Shown: positions 8,388 to 17,283 of the stretch, in pieces
Position numbering within the stretch: the stretch's first letter is position 1
Layout: each line of letters starts with the position of its first letter
Origin: Alphaproteobacteria bacterium
GTDB taxonomy: Bacteria; Pseudomonadota; Alphaproteobacteria; RF32; CAG-239
Assembly (NCBI GenBank): GCA_017465945.1
Contig: JAFTVD010000026.1
Location: 1 to 64,000 of the forward strand
Direction of reading: 5' to 3'
Length of the DNA: 64,000 nucleotides
Position numbers and translations under genes: made by a program
The notes under the pieces: model-generated
What the model was told of the DNA's origin: nothing
The model's database searches: none
The model's input: only the letters and a program-made list of their open reading frames with translations

Positions 8388-9566
8388 ATGACACACAATA
8401 TTATGCCTAGTTCTGGAATGAGACCTATTATTGCGATTATAGGTAATACAAATTCAGGGAAATCAACACTATTAAACAAAATTGTTGGGCAAGATGTGGC
8501 TATTGTATCTGCTATTAAAGGAACGACAACTGATAGTGTTAGTAAAAATTATGAATTAACAGGTTTTGGGGCGGTTAGCTTTTTTGACACAGCTGGGTTT
8601 GATGATTGTTCTGAACTTGGTGAAAAAAGACTTAAAGCCACAAAACGTATCATTAATCGAGCAGAGCTTGTGTTGGTTGTTGTTGGAAAAGATGGTCTTA
8701 ATGAAACAATTAAAGCTGAAATAGAAGAACTTAAGAAAAGAAATATTGACTATGTTGTGGTATATAATTTTAGTGATGTTCGAAATGATATTGTTTTGAA
8801 GAAAAATGAAGTATTAGTTTCTGCCTTAACGGGAGACAATATTAATGTGTTAATTGATTTGATGATTAAAATACTTAAAAAAAACATCAAAGAATTGCCT
8901 CTTGTTTCTGATTTGGTTAAAAAAAATGATGTTGTCGTCATGGTTACACCTATTGATGATGGAGCGCCAAAAGGAAGAATTATATTGCCACAGGTGCAAG
9001 TATTAAGAGAATTATTGGATAATAATGCTATTGTTGTAACATGTAGAGAAACAGAATTAAAAAGTACTTTAGCTAAATTAAAAAACAAACCTGATTTTGT
9101 TATTGTTGATTCTCAAGTAATTAAGGAAGTGGTTGAAATTTTGGATAAGGATATTAAAGTTACGACCTTTTCTACATTGTTTGCAAGAAATAAAGGTGAT
9201 TTTAAGAAATTTCTTGAAGGTGCTTTATTTATTGATAAACTTAAAGACGGTGATAAAATTTTGATTGCAGAAGGCTGTTCCCATCGTGTTACTTGCAAGG
9301 ATATTGGTAGGGTAAAAATTCCTAATTTAGTAAAGAAATATACAAAAAAAGAATTGGTATTTGATTTTGTATCTGGACTAGATTTTAGAGATGATTTGAG
9401 TGAGTATGCTCTTGTTATTCATTGTGGTGGATGTATGTTAACAAGAAATGATGTTTGCAGAAGAATTGAAAAATGCAAGAGTTCAAAGGTAAAAATTACT
9501 AATTTTGGAATTCTTATTAGTAAAATTCAAGGTGTCCTTGAACGTGTTTCTAAAGATTTATCATAA
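8388..9566 (+). CDS. hydF: [FeFe]-hydrogenase maturation GTPase HydF
   Basis: HydF is the scaffold and carrier on which HydE and HydG build the 2Fe subcluster of [FeFe] hydrogenase. Residues 1-170 form an Era-like GTPase: P-loop GNTNSGKST (19-27), switch TTTD, DTAG. Then come a dimerisation domain and a C-terminal Fe-S domain with the HydF ligands C297-x-H299 and H345-C346-x-x-C349. AAGGAGG precedes the start. The 392-residue length is normal. HydE, HydG and a hydrogenase are not in this window and must lie elsewhere if the pathway works. Its presence implies anaerobic hydrogen metabolism. Confidence 0.93.
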   Translation: MTHNIMPSSGMRPIIAIIGNTNSGKSTLLNKIVGQDVAIVSAIKGTTTDSVSKNYELTGFGAVSFFDTAGFDDCSELGEKRLKATKRIINRAELVLVVVGKDGLNETIKAEIEELKKRNIDYVVVYNFSDVRNDIVLKKNEVLVSALTGDNINVLIDLMIKILKKNIKELPLVSDLVKKNDVVVMVTPIDDGAPKGRIILPQVQVLRELLDNNAIVVTCRETELKSTLAKLKNKPDFVIVDSQVIKEVVEILDKDIKVTTFSTLFARNKGDFKKFLEGALFIDKLKDGDKILIAEGCSHRVTCKDIGRVKIPNLVKKYTKKELVFDFVSGLDFRDDLSEYALVIHCGGCMLTRNDVCRRIEKCKSSKVKITNFGILISKIQGVLERVSKDLS

Positions 9567-9568
9567 AT

Positions 9569-9592
9569 TAAAGGGCGGATAACCGCCCTATT
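9569..9592. terminator. Bidirectional terminator after hydF
   Basis: GGGCGG (9573-9578) / CCGCCC (9583-9588) with a 4-nt loop is flanked by A-rich sequence on one side and T-rich on the other. It serves hydF and the convergent gene ending at 9593. Confidence 0.85.
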
Positions 9593-10189
9593 TTATTTGA
9601 TGGTATTTTCGTATTTACACTTTTGTTTAATAATTTTTCTTATTTTTTGAGCATCTTTTGGTGTCATTGCATAAAGAGGAATTGAAAAAGGTGTAAATAC
9701 GTTATTTTTACACATTTTTTGCATAAATGTTAATTTATGAGTTACACCCTCTTTTACATGCAATGCAATTGCTTGTTGTGTATAGATGTATGAAGCCTTA
9801 AATTCTTTTGCTACTTCTATATCCTTCCATTTTAATGCAACATTGTGGTCTATGGTTATTTCGTTATCTGTAACTAATGCTAATCTTAAAGGATGAATTG
9901 CAACAAACAATGAACCAGCAAGAGCTAGTAATGCTAAAGACATAACCAAGATATGAAGAGCAATCTCGAAACTTGTTGTAATTAAACCTTTGGCTAGCAA
10001 ACAAGATGTTATATTCCAGATTACAAACACTAAAAATACATTAAATACTGCCAACAATATTAACTTTTTTCTATCATAAAAGAATGTTTCATTTAGTTTT
10101 TTAGCTTTATTTTTATCTTTTACTACTATCTTTTTAGATGATGTAGACTTTTTTGATGGGGATTTTTTTTGACTTACAGATTTTGCCAT
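9593..10189 (-). CDS. Membrane protein of unknown function with basic N-terminus
   Basis: A 198-residue protein. The first 35 residues are rich in Lys and Ser. Two transmembrane helices follow (about 44-70 and 78-102), joined by a short loop. The last 95 residues form a soluble domain that begins in a way reminiscent of bacterial PH-like domains behind membrane hairpins (LALVTDNEITID). That resemblance is weak, and the family is not recognised. A run of T and AGGAGC sit upstream of the ATG on the minus strand. Confidence 0.6.
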   Translation of the reverse strand: MAKSVSQKKSPSKKSTSSKKIVVKDKNKAKKLNETFFYDRKKLILLAVFNVFLVFVIWNITSCLLAKGLITTSFEIALHILVMSLALLALAGSLFVAIHPLRLALVTDNEITIDHNVALKWKDIEVAKEFKASYIYTQQAIALHVKEGVTHKLTFMQKMCKNNVFTPFSIPLYAMTPKDAQKIRKIIKQKCKYENTIK

Positions 10190-10338
10190 ATTTTGCTCCT
10201 TTTTTGCGATATTGTGCTTATTAATGTATCATTTCACAATTAATATCTGGTTAATTTTGGTATAAGTAATTTTATTATCTTGCTTATTTTTTGTTTTTTG
10301 TTAGTCTTTGTTTACTTTGAAAACATAGGAGAACTGAT

Positions 10339-10683
10339 ATGAAAAAAGTTTATTTATTTTTATTTTTTTTTTTATTTTCTTTTAGTGCAAATGCGTTTGA
10401 TTTAGCTAGTGCTGCAAATAAAGTTACAACAGATATTAATAATAAAGCTCAATCTATTGAAGATAAAAAGGCTGAAAGAAAAGCTAAAATAGAAAAAAGA
10501 CGTGCTGAAAGAAAAGCTAAAATGGAAAAAAGACGTAATGAATTAAAGGCTAAAAAAGAAGGCTTAAAAAAAGAGGCTGAAGATGCTAAAAGTAATCTAA
10601 AAGCTAAAGCTGATGCTCTAAAAAAAGAAAAAGAAGCAACAAAAGCTGAAGTTGAAAATATGAAAAAAGCTTTTGGCAAGTAA
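10339..10683 (+). CDS. Small secreted lysine/glutamate-rich coiled-coil protein
   Basis: A 114-residue protein with a clear signal peptide (MKKVYLFLF..., predicted cleavage after SANA at about residue 19). The rest is a single highly charged helix of Lys, Glu, Ala and Arg, including the repeated unit ERKAKxEKRR, and should form a periplasmic coiled coil. The family is not recognised. A good ribosome binding site (AGGAG) precedes ATG 10339 and a strong terminator follows, so it is its own transcription unit. Confidence 0.7.
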   Translation: MKKVYLFLFFFLFSFSANAFDLASAANKVTTDINNKAQSIEDKKAERKAKIEKRRAERKAKMEKRRNELKAKKEGLKKEAEDAKSNLKAKADALKKEKEATKAEVENMKKAFGK

Positions 10684-10708
10684 TTTTAAGTTTTATTTTT
10701 ATTTAATG

Positions 10709-10736
10709 GGCTCATCAAAAAAAGATGAGCCTTTTT
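10709..10736 (+). terminator. Rho-independent terminator
   Basis: A perfect 8-bp stem GGCTCATC (10709-10716) / GATGAGCC (10724-10731) with a 7-A loop, then TTTTT. Confidence 0.9.
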
Positions 10737-10847
10737 ATTATATTGGAAATATGTTATTTTTGGGTATAATGAAAAAAATGAAGTTGCGTTGATTATTTGT
10801 AAAAGTTATATTTAGGAGAATTTTTGTAGTATGTGTAGGATTTTTTG

Positions 10848-13253
10848 ATGTATAAACTCTTTTTGAATTTGATTAGTTTTGCGCTTTTAGCTGGCGTAAT
10901 CTTGATTGCTGGTATTTTTATTTGGTTTAAAAGCCAAGGATTTGATATACCTGACTATACAAAACTTGCAAATTATGAGCCACCTGTTACAACTAGACTA
11001 TATGCTGGTGATGGTAGAGTGATGATGGAATATGCGGTTGAAAAGCGTATTTTTGTTCCTGAAGCTAAAATTCCTCAAAGAGTTAAACAAGCTTTTATTG
11101 CTGCAGAAGATAAACACTTTTATTCTCATCCTGGAATTGATTTTATTGGTATTGCAAGAGCTGTTATTACAAATGTGAAAAATTATGCTCAAGGAAGACG
11201 TTTTATTGGTGCTTCAACTATTACACAGCAAGTGGCTAAAAACTTTTTACTTTCATCTGAACGTTCTTTAACAAGAAAAATCAAAGAGGCAATTTTAGCT
11301 TATCGCATGAGTAAAGCTTATACGAAAGAGCATGTACTTGAATTATATTTGAACGAAATTTATCTTGGTAATAGAGCTTATGGTGTGGCTGCGGCAGCAT
11401 TAAACTACTTCGATAAATCTTTAGACGAACTTAATTTAGAGGAAGCGGCATATTTAGCGGCTCTTCCTAAAGGTCCTAATAACTATAACCCTAAAAAGCG
11501 TTATGATGCGGCGATTGCAAGAAGAAATTGGGTTATTGATCGTATGAGAGAAGACGGATATGTTTCTGATGAAGAAGCCAAAATTGCAAAAGATAAGCCT
11601 TTGGTGGTTAAAGATAAAGAATTTGGTTATTTAAAAGATAGTGAATACTTTAGTGATGAAGTAAGACGTTTAATTGTTAAAAGTTTAGGAGAGGATGCTG
11701 TTTTTGAAGGTGGTTTAATGGTTAGAACAACTGTTGATCCAGTATTACAAGAACTAGCTACCAAAACATTTAAGAATGGTTTAATTGCTTATGATAGACG
11801 TCATGGATATAGAAATCTTGGACTAAATATTTCGCTTAATGGAAATTACAAAGAAGAATTGAAAAAAACAGAACTTCCTAAAGGAAATTTAGATAATTGG
11901 AAAAAAAGTGTTGTTTTAAGTGTTTCTAACAACGAGGCTGTTGTTGAAAATATTGATGGAAAACAAGGGAAAATAAGCCTAAAATCTATTTTATGGGCAA
12001 GAAAAAACTTAAAAGACCAACGAATTAGTGATGCCCCTAAAAAAGTTAGCGATGTTCTAGCTAAAGGAGATGTTATATATACTGAGGAAATAAAAGATGG
12101 AGTGTTTGAGCTTCGTCAAGTTCCTGATGTTGAGGGTGCTATGGTTGTTATGAGCCCTCATAATGGTAAAATACTTGCAATGGTTGGTGGTTTTTCTTTT
12201 GATAAATCTCAGTTTAATCGTGCTACTCAAGCTTATCGCCAAACAGGTTCTACATTTAAACCATTTGTTTATGTTACAGCTCTTGAGCTTGGATATTCTC
12301 CAACTGATTTGATTTTAGATGCTCCTTTTGTTTTAGACCAAGGTGTGGGACTTCCTTTATGGAAACCATCAAACTATTCTAAAGAGTTTTCTGGCTTAAC
12401 AACATTAAGACAAGGTATTGAAAAATCTAAAAACCTAATGACTGTAAGGCTTGCTCAAGATATTGGAATGGATAAAGTATCACAAATGGCTAGTCGTTTA
12501 GGGGTTATGGATAATTTGCCTCATTTATTATCTATGTCATTAGGTGCTGCTGATACAAGACTTATTGATATGGTTACCGCCTACTCTGTATTTGTTAATG
12601 GGGGCATGAAAGTTAGCCCTTATCTTATTGAGCAAATACAAGATAGATATGGTAAAAGTTTATATAAAAACAATGATAGCCATTGTTTGGGGTGCAAAGT
12701 TGCTCATTTTGATGAAAATACTGATGTTCCGCTTATTAGTGATGATAGAGAACGTGTTTTAGATGAATTGACGGCTTATCAAATGGTTTCTATTTTGCAA
12801 GGTGTTGCTCAAAGAGGAACAGGGGCTAGACTTAATTCATTAAAACGTAATTTAGCTGGAAAAACAGGTACTACTAATGAAAACAAAGATGCATGGTTTA
12901 TCGGTTTTTCACCTGATATGGTTGTTGGTATATATGTTGGGTTTGATGAACCTCGTACATTAGGAAAAGTAGAAACGGGGGCACAGGCTGCGTTACCTAT
13001 TTTTTATGATTTTATAAATGAGGCTCTAAAGGATAAACCAAACCTTGACTTTAGAGTTCCTAAAGGAATTAAGTTTGTTAGAGTTAATCATAAGACAGGA
13101 AAACCTGCCTCATTAGATGATAAAGTAGTAATAATTGAAGCATTAAAACCTGATTTTGACTTTAATAATAACCAACGAGTTATTGGAGATGATGGAACCC
13201 CAATGCTTGATAGTACAGATGATAATGAATTTGAATTAGGTAATGAATATTAA
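10848..13253 (+). CDS. mrcA: Penicillin-binding protein 1A, bifunctional peptidoglycan synthase
   Basis: A class A PBP that polymerises lipid II and crosslinks the glycan strands at the inner membrane. There is one N-terminal membrane anchor (about 1-28), then a GT51 glycosyltransferase domain with catalytic Glu87 in EDKHFY. An OB-like insert follows, then a transpeptidase domain with STFK (Ser468), SKN (527-529) and KTGT (672-675). The 801-residue length is typical of PBP1A. The frame is open from TTG 10845, but GTAGGA at 10836-10840 suits ATG 10848. Confidence 0.95.
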   Translation: MYKLFLNLISFALLAGVILIAGIFIWFKSQGFDIPDYTKLANYEPPVTTRLYAGDGRVMMEYAVEKRIFVPEAKIPQRVKQAFIAAEDKHFYSHPGIDFIGIARAVITNVKNYAQGRRFIGASTITQQVAKNFLLSSERSLTRKIKEAILAYRMSKAYTKEHVLELYLNEIYLGNRAYGVAAAALNYFDKSLDELNLEEAAYLAALPKGPNNYNPKKRYDAAIARRNWVIDRMREDGYVSDEEAKIAKDKPLVVKDKEFGYLKDSEYFSDEVRRLIVKSLGEDAVFEGGLMVRTTVDPVLQELATKTFKNGLIAYDRRHGYRNLGLNISLNGNYKEELKKTELPKGNLDNWKKSVVLSVSNNEAVVENIDGKQGKISLKSILWARKNLKDQRISDAPKKVSDVLAKGDVIYTEEIKDGVFELRQVPDVEGAMVVMSPHNGKILAMVGGFSFDKSQFNRATQAYRQTGSTFKPFVYVTALELGYSPTDLILDAPFVLDQGVGLPLWKPSNYSKEFSGLTTLRQGIEKSKNLMTVRLAQDIGMDKVSQMASRLGVMDNLPHLLSMSLGAADTRLIDMVTAYSVFVNGGMKVSPYLIEQIQDRYGKSLYKNNDSHCLGCKVAHFDENTDVPLISDDRERVLDELTAYQMVSILQGVAQRGTGARLNSLKRNLAGKTGTTNENKDAWFIGFSPDMVVGIYVGFDEPRTLGKVETGAQAALPIFYDFINEALKDKPNLDFRVPKGIKFVRVNHKTGKPASLDDKVVIIEALKPDFDFNNNQRVIGDDGTPMLDSTDDNEFELGNEY

Positions 13254-13257
13254 TAAA

Positions 13258-13935
13258 TTATCTTTCTTGTTTTTGATGTATTTGAGGTATAATTGGCTGT
13301 TTTTTCGCAGTTAAACTCTCATTTATTTCATATAAAAGGTTTTCTTTTTCCTCTTTTATACTATGTATCACTCGCTCTTTGGTGATGGTTGCAAATCTTT
13401 TCTGTAATATTGCAAATAACTCATCATTTGTAGGAGGTGTAATTGGTGCAGGTGGATTATTTATAGAGATTTCTTTTGCTCTTAAAACTTCAGCAACAGG
13501 AAGAGTTAGTTTTTTATTATATCCGTTATAATTTGGGATTACACCTACAATGTATTTACTATCTATTTTACCAATAACGGTTCTTCCAAATTTTTCTAGA
13601 AAGCAATATTGGTCTATTGGCATATCAAATACTATTTGTGTATCTGCATATTTAGCATCATCAAATATAAAGAAATCATCTTTTTCTACGTTTTTCCAAA
13701 ATAATTCTTCATTATAGGCTGAAACCATGTAGCCAGGAGATGGGTATGTTCCGCCTCTTTGTGATGGGATGGTTTTAGATGCTTCTCTATTAAAAATAAG
13801 TCCGTTTTCTTTGATATTATTAACAATATTTCGTCCAAGTGAAATAGCTCTACAACGATGCACAAGACGCACCCAATCTTTTGGTAAAGAGGGCAAATCT
13901 TCTAATTTATCATATTTTATTGTGCCGTTTTCCAT
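13258..13935 (-). CDS. Protein of unknown function
   Basis: About 225 residues from the preferred start. The frame is open up to 13983, but TGGAGAT just upstream favours the ATG at 13935, and a TATACT-like hexamer lies within the longer version. No signal peptide or membrane helix is seen. The N-terminal part (LVHRCRAISLGRNIVNNI...GLIF) is loosely reminiscent of the opening of ADP-ribosyltransferase-fold proteins, but no catalytic set can be confirmed. The C-terminal 40 residues are charged and Gln/Pro-rich. It lies directly downstream of the FtsK-like gene on the same strand and may share its transcript. Confidence 0.5.
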   Translation of the reverse strand: MENGTIKYDKLEDLPSLPKDWVRLVHRCRAISLGRNIVNNIKENGLIFNREASKTIPSQRGGTYPSPGYMVSAYNEELFWKNVEKDDFFIFDDAKYADTQIVFDMPIDQYCFLEKFGRTVIGKIDSKYIVGVIPNYNGYNKKLTLPVAEVLRAKEISINNPPAPITPPTNDELFAILQKRFATITKERVIHSIKEEKENLLYEINESLTAKKQPIIPQIHQKQER

Positions 13936-13988
13936 TAATATCTCCATATGGTAGAGTATACCATATTTTAGAGACATTTTCAACTCTT

Positions 13989-15236
13989 TTAGCGTCTTTT
14001 TTTATGATTACTTCCAATCAATCCCATAATAAAAGTAAAAATGTATTTTATCCCTCTGATGATTAGGTCTTTATCTTTTTGTTTTAATTTTGACCAAAAA
14101 CGAGCAAATTTTTCTATAAATGTTTCTTTTTTTACTTCTTTTTGAGGGGATTTTTCTTTTTGAGTATCATTATTATTGTTTTCAAGCTTTAGAGGTGGTA
14201 TTTTACATGAATATGGTGATAAAATTTCGGTTATTTTATCATCTTCAATGAACGCTCCGTGTATTCTTATTAGCTCTCCTTTTGATGATAAATATAAGCA
14301 ATCCCCTCTTCCTATTAAGTTTTCTGCACCTGGTTCATCTAGAATTGTTCTAGAATCGGCATTTGATGCAACTTTATATGCAAGTCTTGTTGGGAAATTT
14401 GCTTTTAGGACTCCAGTTACAATATCAACTGATGGACGCTGGGTTGCTAAAATTAAATGAATACCAGATGCTCTTGCTTTTTGAGCTAACCTAATTACAT
14501 CTTTTTCTACCATTGGGTTTGTAGTTATTAAGTCGGCAAATTCATCTATTATACATACAATATAAGGCATTGGTTTTGATGACTTTTGATTATAGTCTTT
14601 TATGTTTTTACATAAATTTTTACTAAATAACTCATAGCGTTCATCCATAATGGTTGTTAAATGATTTAAGATGTTTACGGCATCATTTGTTTCTGTTATT
14701 ACCGGACAATAAAGATATTTTTGATTATTATATATAGAAAATTCTATTTTTTTAGGATCTATTAAGACTAATTTTAACTCTGAAGGTAATTTTGAGCTAA
14801 TAAGCGATAAGATGAATGTATTTAAACCTACAGATTTTCCAGAACCTGTTGTTCCACCTACCAATAGATGAGGCATTTTTGATAGGTCATCAAAAATTGG
14901 TGAGCCTTTGATATCTACACCTAAATTTATAGGTAAAGCATATTTTTTATTTAGGTCTTTAAAATCTTTAGAATTGATAATCTGATTAAAATCGATAATA
15001 TCAAAGCTTTTTTTAGGAAATTGGAATAATAAAGTTGATGATGTTGGGCTTGGGGTAACCATTAGTGATGTAACACAAAGCTCTCTTCGTATATCTTCAA
15101 GTGAGTTTGTTATATTTTTTAATTTTGTTCCAGCAATAGGTGAGAATTCTATAATATCTAATAAAGGTCCCTCTATTTGATTAACAACTTCTCCTTTGAT
15201 ATTATAATTTTCTAATACGCTAACAATATCCCTCAT
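13989..15236 (-). CDS. FtsK/SpoIIIE-type DNA translocase core with a C-terminal membrane tail
   Basis: A 415-residue FtsK-family motor. Residues 1-100 resemble the alpha domain of FtsK, and 100-330 form the RecA-like beta domain with Walker A (GGTTGSGKSV), Walker B (VCIIDEFADL) and the ATQRPS motif. Normal FtsK has four N-terminal membrane helices, a linker and a C-terminal gamma winged helix that reads KOPS sites. All of these are absent. In their place the C-terminus ends with a low-complexity linker and one hydrophobic helix (about 393-408) before a basic tail. Whether it is the only FtsK of the genome cannot be seen here. Confidence 0.8.
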   Translation of the reverse strand: MRDIVSVLENYNIKGEVVNQIEGPLLDIIEFSPIAGTKLKNITNSLEDIRRELCVTSLMVTPSPTSSTLLFQFPKKSFDIIDFNQIINSKDFKDLNKKYALPINLGVDIKGSPIFDDLSKMPHLLVGGTTGSGKSVGLNTFILSLISSKLPSELKLVLIDPKKIEFSIYNNQKYLYCPVITETNDAVNILNHLTTIMDERYELFSKNLCKNIKDYNQKSSKPMPYIVCIIDEFADLITTNPMVEKDVIRLAQKARASGIHLILATQRPSVDIVTGVLKANFPTRLAYKVASNADSRTILDEPGAENLIGRGDCLYLSSKGELIRIHGAFIEDDKITEILSPYSCKIPPLKLENNNNDTQKEKSPQKEVKKETFIEKFARFWSKLKQKDKDLIIRGIKYIFTFIMGLIGSNHKKRR

Positions 15237-15355
15237 TTTTACCTCTCAATAGATTACTTTTCCGTCATATTAAGGTAAAATAGTTAATAAAATATCAGCA
15301 AAAAACACTAATTTTGTGCATTATTGGGGAGAGATAGAAGAAAATGCTTGTAAAT

Positions 15356-15387
15356 TTATGAGAATTGCCTTAAAGGTTATGAGAATT
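15356..15387. promoter_or_regulatory. Direct repeat upstream of accB, possible operator
   Basis: The 11-mer TTATGAGAATT occurs at 15356-15366 and again at 15377-15387, 21 bp apart start to start, which is two helical turns. It lies 25-55 nt upstream of the accB start codon, within the divergent region between accB and the FtsK-like gene. A regulator binding the same DNA face is a reasonable guess. No partner is identified. Confidence 0.4.
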
Positions 15388-15410
15388 TAATTTTTAATGA
15401 GAGGATAACT

Positions 15411-15893
15411 ATGTCTAACCAATTGGATACAAAAGTAATAAGCAGACTGGCTGAAATCTTAGATAAAACAAATTTAACAGAATTAGAGTACGAAGATGAA
15501 GGTTGCAGAATTTCATTAGTTAGAAACTTAGGTGGTGTTGTTTCTAATGTTTCTTACGCTCCTGCACCTGTTGCAAACGTTAGTGTTGCACCTCAAGTAC
15601 AAACTGAGCCATCTGTTGTTAGTGAAGCACCAAGTGGCGAAGTTGATTATACTAATAGTCCTAATGCTGTTAAATCACCTATGGTTGGTGTTGTTTATTT
15701 ATCGGCAGATCCAAAATCTCCAAACTATGTAAAAGTTGGTGATAGTGTATCAGAAGGTGATACTGTTTGTTTGGTTGAAGCTATGAAAACATTTAACCCT
15801 GTTAAAGCTCATAAGGGTGGTAAGGTTGTTAAAATTTTAGTTGAAGCTGGTGACCCAGTTGAATATGGTGAACCTTTGGTTATTATTGAGTAA
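15411..15893 (+). CDS. accB: Biotin carboxyl carrier protein of acetyl-CoA carboxylase
   Basis: The carrier subunit of acetyl-CoA carboxylase, the first step of fatty acid synthesis. It has an N-terminal helical segment (1-45), a flexible Ala/Val/Pro-rich linker (about 46-80) and a biotinyl domain (about 85-160) with the biotinylation motif EAMKTF, Lys126. The 160-residue length is typical. GAGAGGA lies upstream of the ATG. accC follows after 37 nt and is surely co-transcribed. The carboxyltransferase genes accA and accD are not in the window. Confidence 0.95.
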   Translation: MSNQLDTKVISRLAEILDKTNLTELEYEDEGCRISLVRNLGGVVSNVSYAPAPVANVSVAPQVQTEPSVVSEAPSGEVDYTNSPNAVKSPMVGVVYLSADPKSPNYVKVGDSVSEGDTVCLVEAMKTFNPVKAHKGGKVVKILVEAGDPVEYGEPLVIIE

Positions 15894-15930
15894 TAGACTT
15901 ATATAAATATAATAAATAAGGATTAATCTA

Positions 15931-17274
15931 ATGTTTGAAAAAGTTTTAATAGCCAATCGTGGTGAAGTTGCATTAAGAATTCATAGAGCTTGTAGAGAAA
16001 TGGGAATTAGAACCGTTGCTGTACACTCTGAAGCTGATGCTAATGCTATGCACGTAAGACTCGCAGATGAAGCTGTTTGTATTGGACCTGCTAGATCAAG
16101 CGAATCGTATCTTAATAAGCCTGCGATTATTTCGGCTGCATTAATTACTGGGGCTGATGCTATTCACCCAGGTTTTGGGTTCTTGTCTGAAAATGCTGAT
16201 TTTGCTGAAATGGTGGAAAAGCATGGAATTACTTTTATTGGACCAACTGCTGAACAAATGCGCTTGCTTGGTGATAAAATTACTGCTCGTAAGGCTGCGA
16301 TTGAGGCAGGACTTCCTATTACTCCAGGTTCTAGTGCGTTAGAAAGTGTTGAAGATGCTAAAGAATGGGCTAATAAGATTGGTTATCCTGTTATCATTAA
16401 AGCTAAAGATGGTGGTGGCGGTAAAGGTATGAAGGTTGCATATTCTGATGATGAAATTGCAGAGGCTTTCACTATGGCTAAAGCCGAAGCAAAGGCAGCT
16501 TTCCCTTCTGATGTTGTGTATATGGAAAAATATTTACAACGTCCTCGTCATATCGAAATGCAAATTTTGGCAGACAAATATGGTAATGTGGTTCATCTTG
16601 GCGAACGTGATTGCTCAATTCAAAGAAATCACCAAAAAGTTATTGAGGAATGCCCTTCTCCAGCATTAAACCAAGAGCAACGTAAAGAAATTGGCGATAT
16701 TGTTTGTAATGCTATAAGAAAAATTGGTTATCAAAATGCTGGTACATTAGAATTTATGTATGAAGATGGTCGCTTCTATTTCTTAGAGATGAATACACGT
16801 TTGCAAGTTGAACACCCTATTACTGAAGCTATTTCTGGAATAGATTTGGTTCGTGAACAAATTAGAATCGCAAGCGGAGCGCAACTTGGTTATACTCAAG
16901 ATGATATTCAATTTAGAGGTCATGCTATTGAGTGTCGTATTAATGCGGAAGATCCTGAAACATTTGCACCATGTCCTGGTAAGATTGCTGAATGGCACGC
17001 TCCTGGTGGTTTAGGAATAAGAGTTGATTCCGAAATTTACTCTGGGTACAGTATTCCTCCATATTATGATAGTATGATTGCAAAGCTTATTGTACATGCT
17101 AAAACTCGTAATGCATGTTTAATGCGTCTTCGCAGAGCTCTTGAAGAATTTATTATCATGGGTGTTAAGACTACTATACCTTTGCATGAGGATATTATTT
17201 CGCAAAATGAGTTTATTGATGGACAATATAATATCCATTGGTTAACTGAACATATGAATAAATCAAAGGAATAA
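15931..17274 (+). CDS. accC: Biotin carboxylase subunit of acetyl-CoA carboxylase
   Basis: The ATP-grasp enzyme that carboxylates the biotin of AccB with bicarbonate. Family marks are the N-terminal EKVLIANRGEVALRI, the glycine-rich ATP loop KAKDGGGGKGMK (about residues 157-168), ERDCSIQRNHQKVIEE, and EMNTRLQVEHPITE with the catalytic Glu and Arg. At 447 residues it is full length for the stand-alone subunit. The next gene starts 9 nt after its stop codon. Confidence 0.97.
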   Translation: MFEKVLIANRGEVALRIHRACREMGIRTVAVHSEADANAMHVRLADEAVCIGPARSSESYLNKPAIISAALITGADAIHPGFGFLSENADFAEMVEKHGITFIGPTAEQMRLLGDKITARKAAIEAGLPITPGSSALESVEDAKEWANKIGYPVIIKAKDGGGGKGMKVAYSDDEIAEAFTMAKAEAKAAFPSDVVYMEKYLQRPRHIEMQILADKYGNVVHLGERDCSIQRNHQKVIEECPSPALNQEQRKEIGDIVCNAIRKIGYQNAGTLEFMYEDGRFYFLEMNTRLQVEHPITEAISGIDLVREQIRIASGAQLGYTQDDIQFRGHAIECRINAEDPETFAPCPGKIAEWHAPGGLGIRVDSEIYSGYSIPPYYDSMIAKLIVHAKTRNACLMRLRRALEEFIIMGVKTTIPLHEDIISQNEFIDGQYNIHWLTEHMNKSKE

Positions 17275-17283
17275 AGGTTTATA

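Noticed and set aside
10449..10679. 76-codon minus-strand ORF inside the secreted coiled-coil gene
   Set aside because: It is a shadow of the lysine/glutamate-rich repeat on the plus strand, which has the signal peptide and ribosome binding site.
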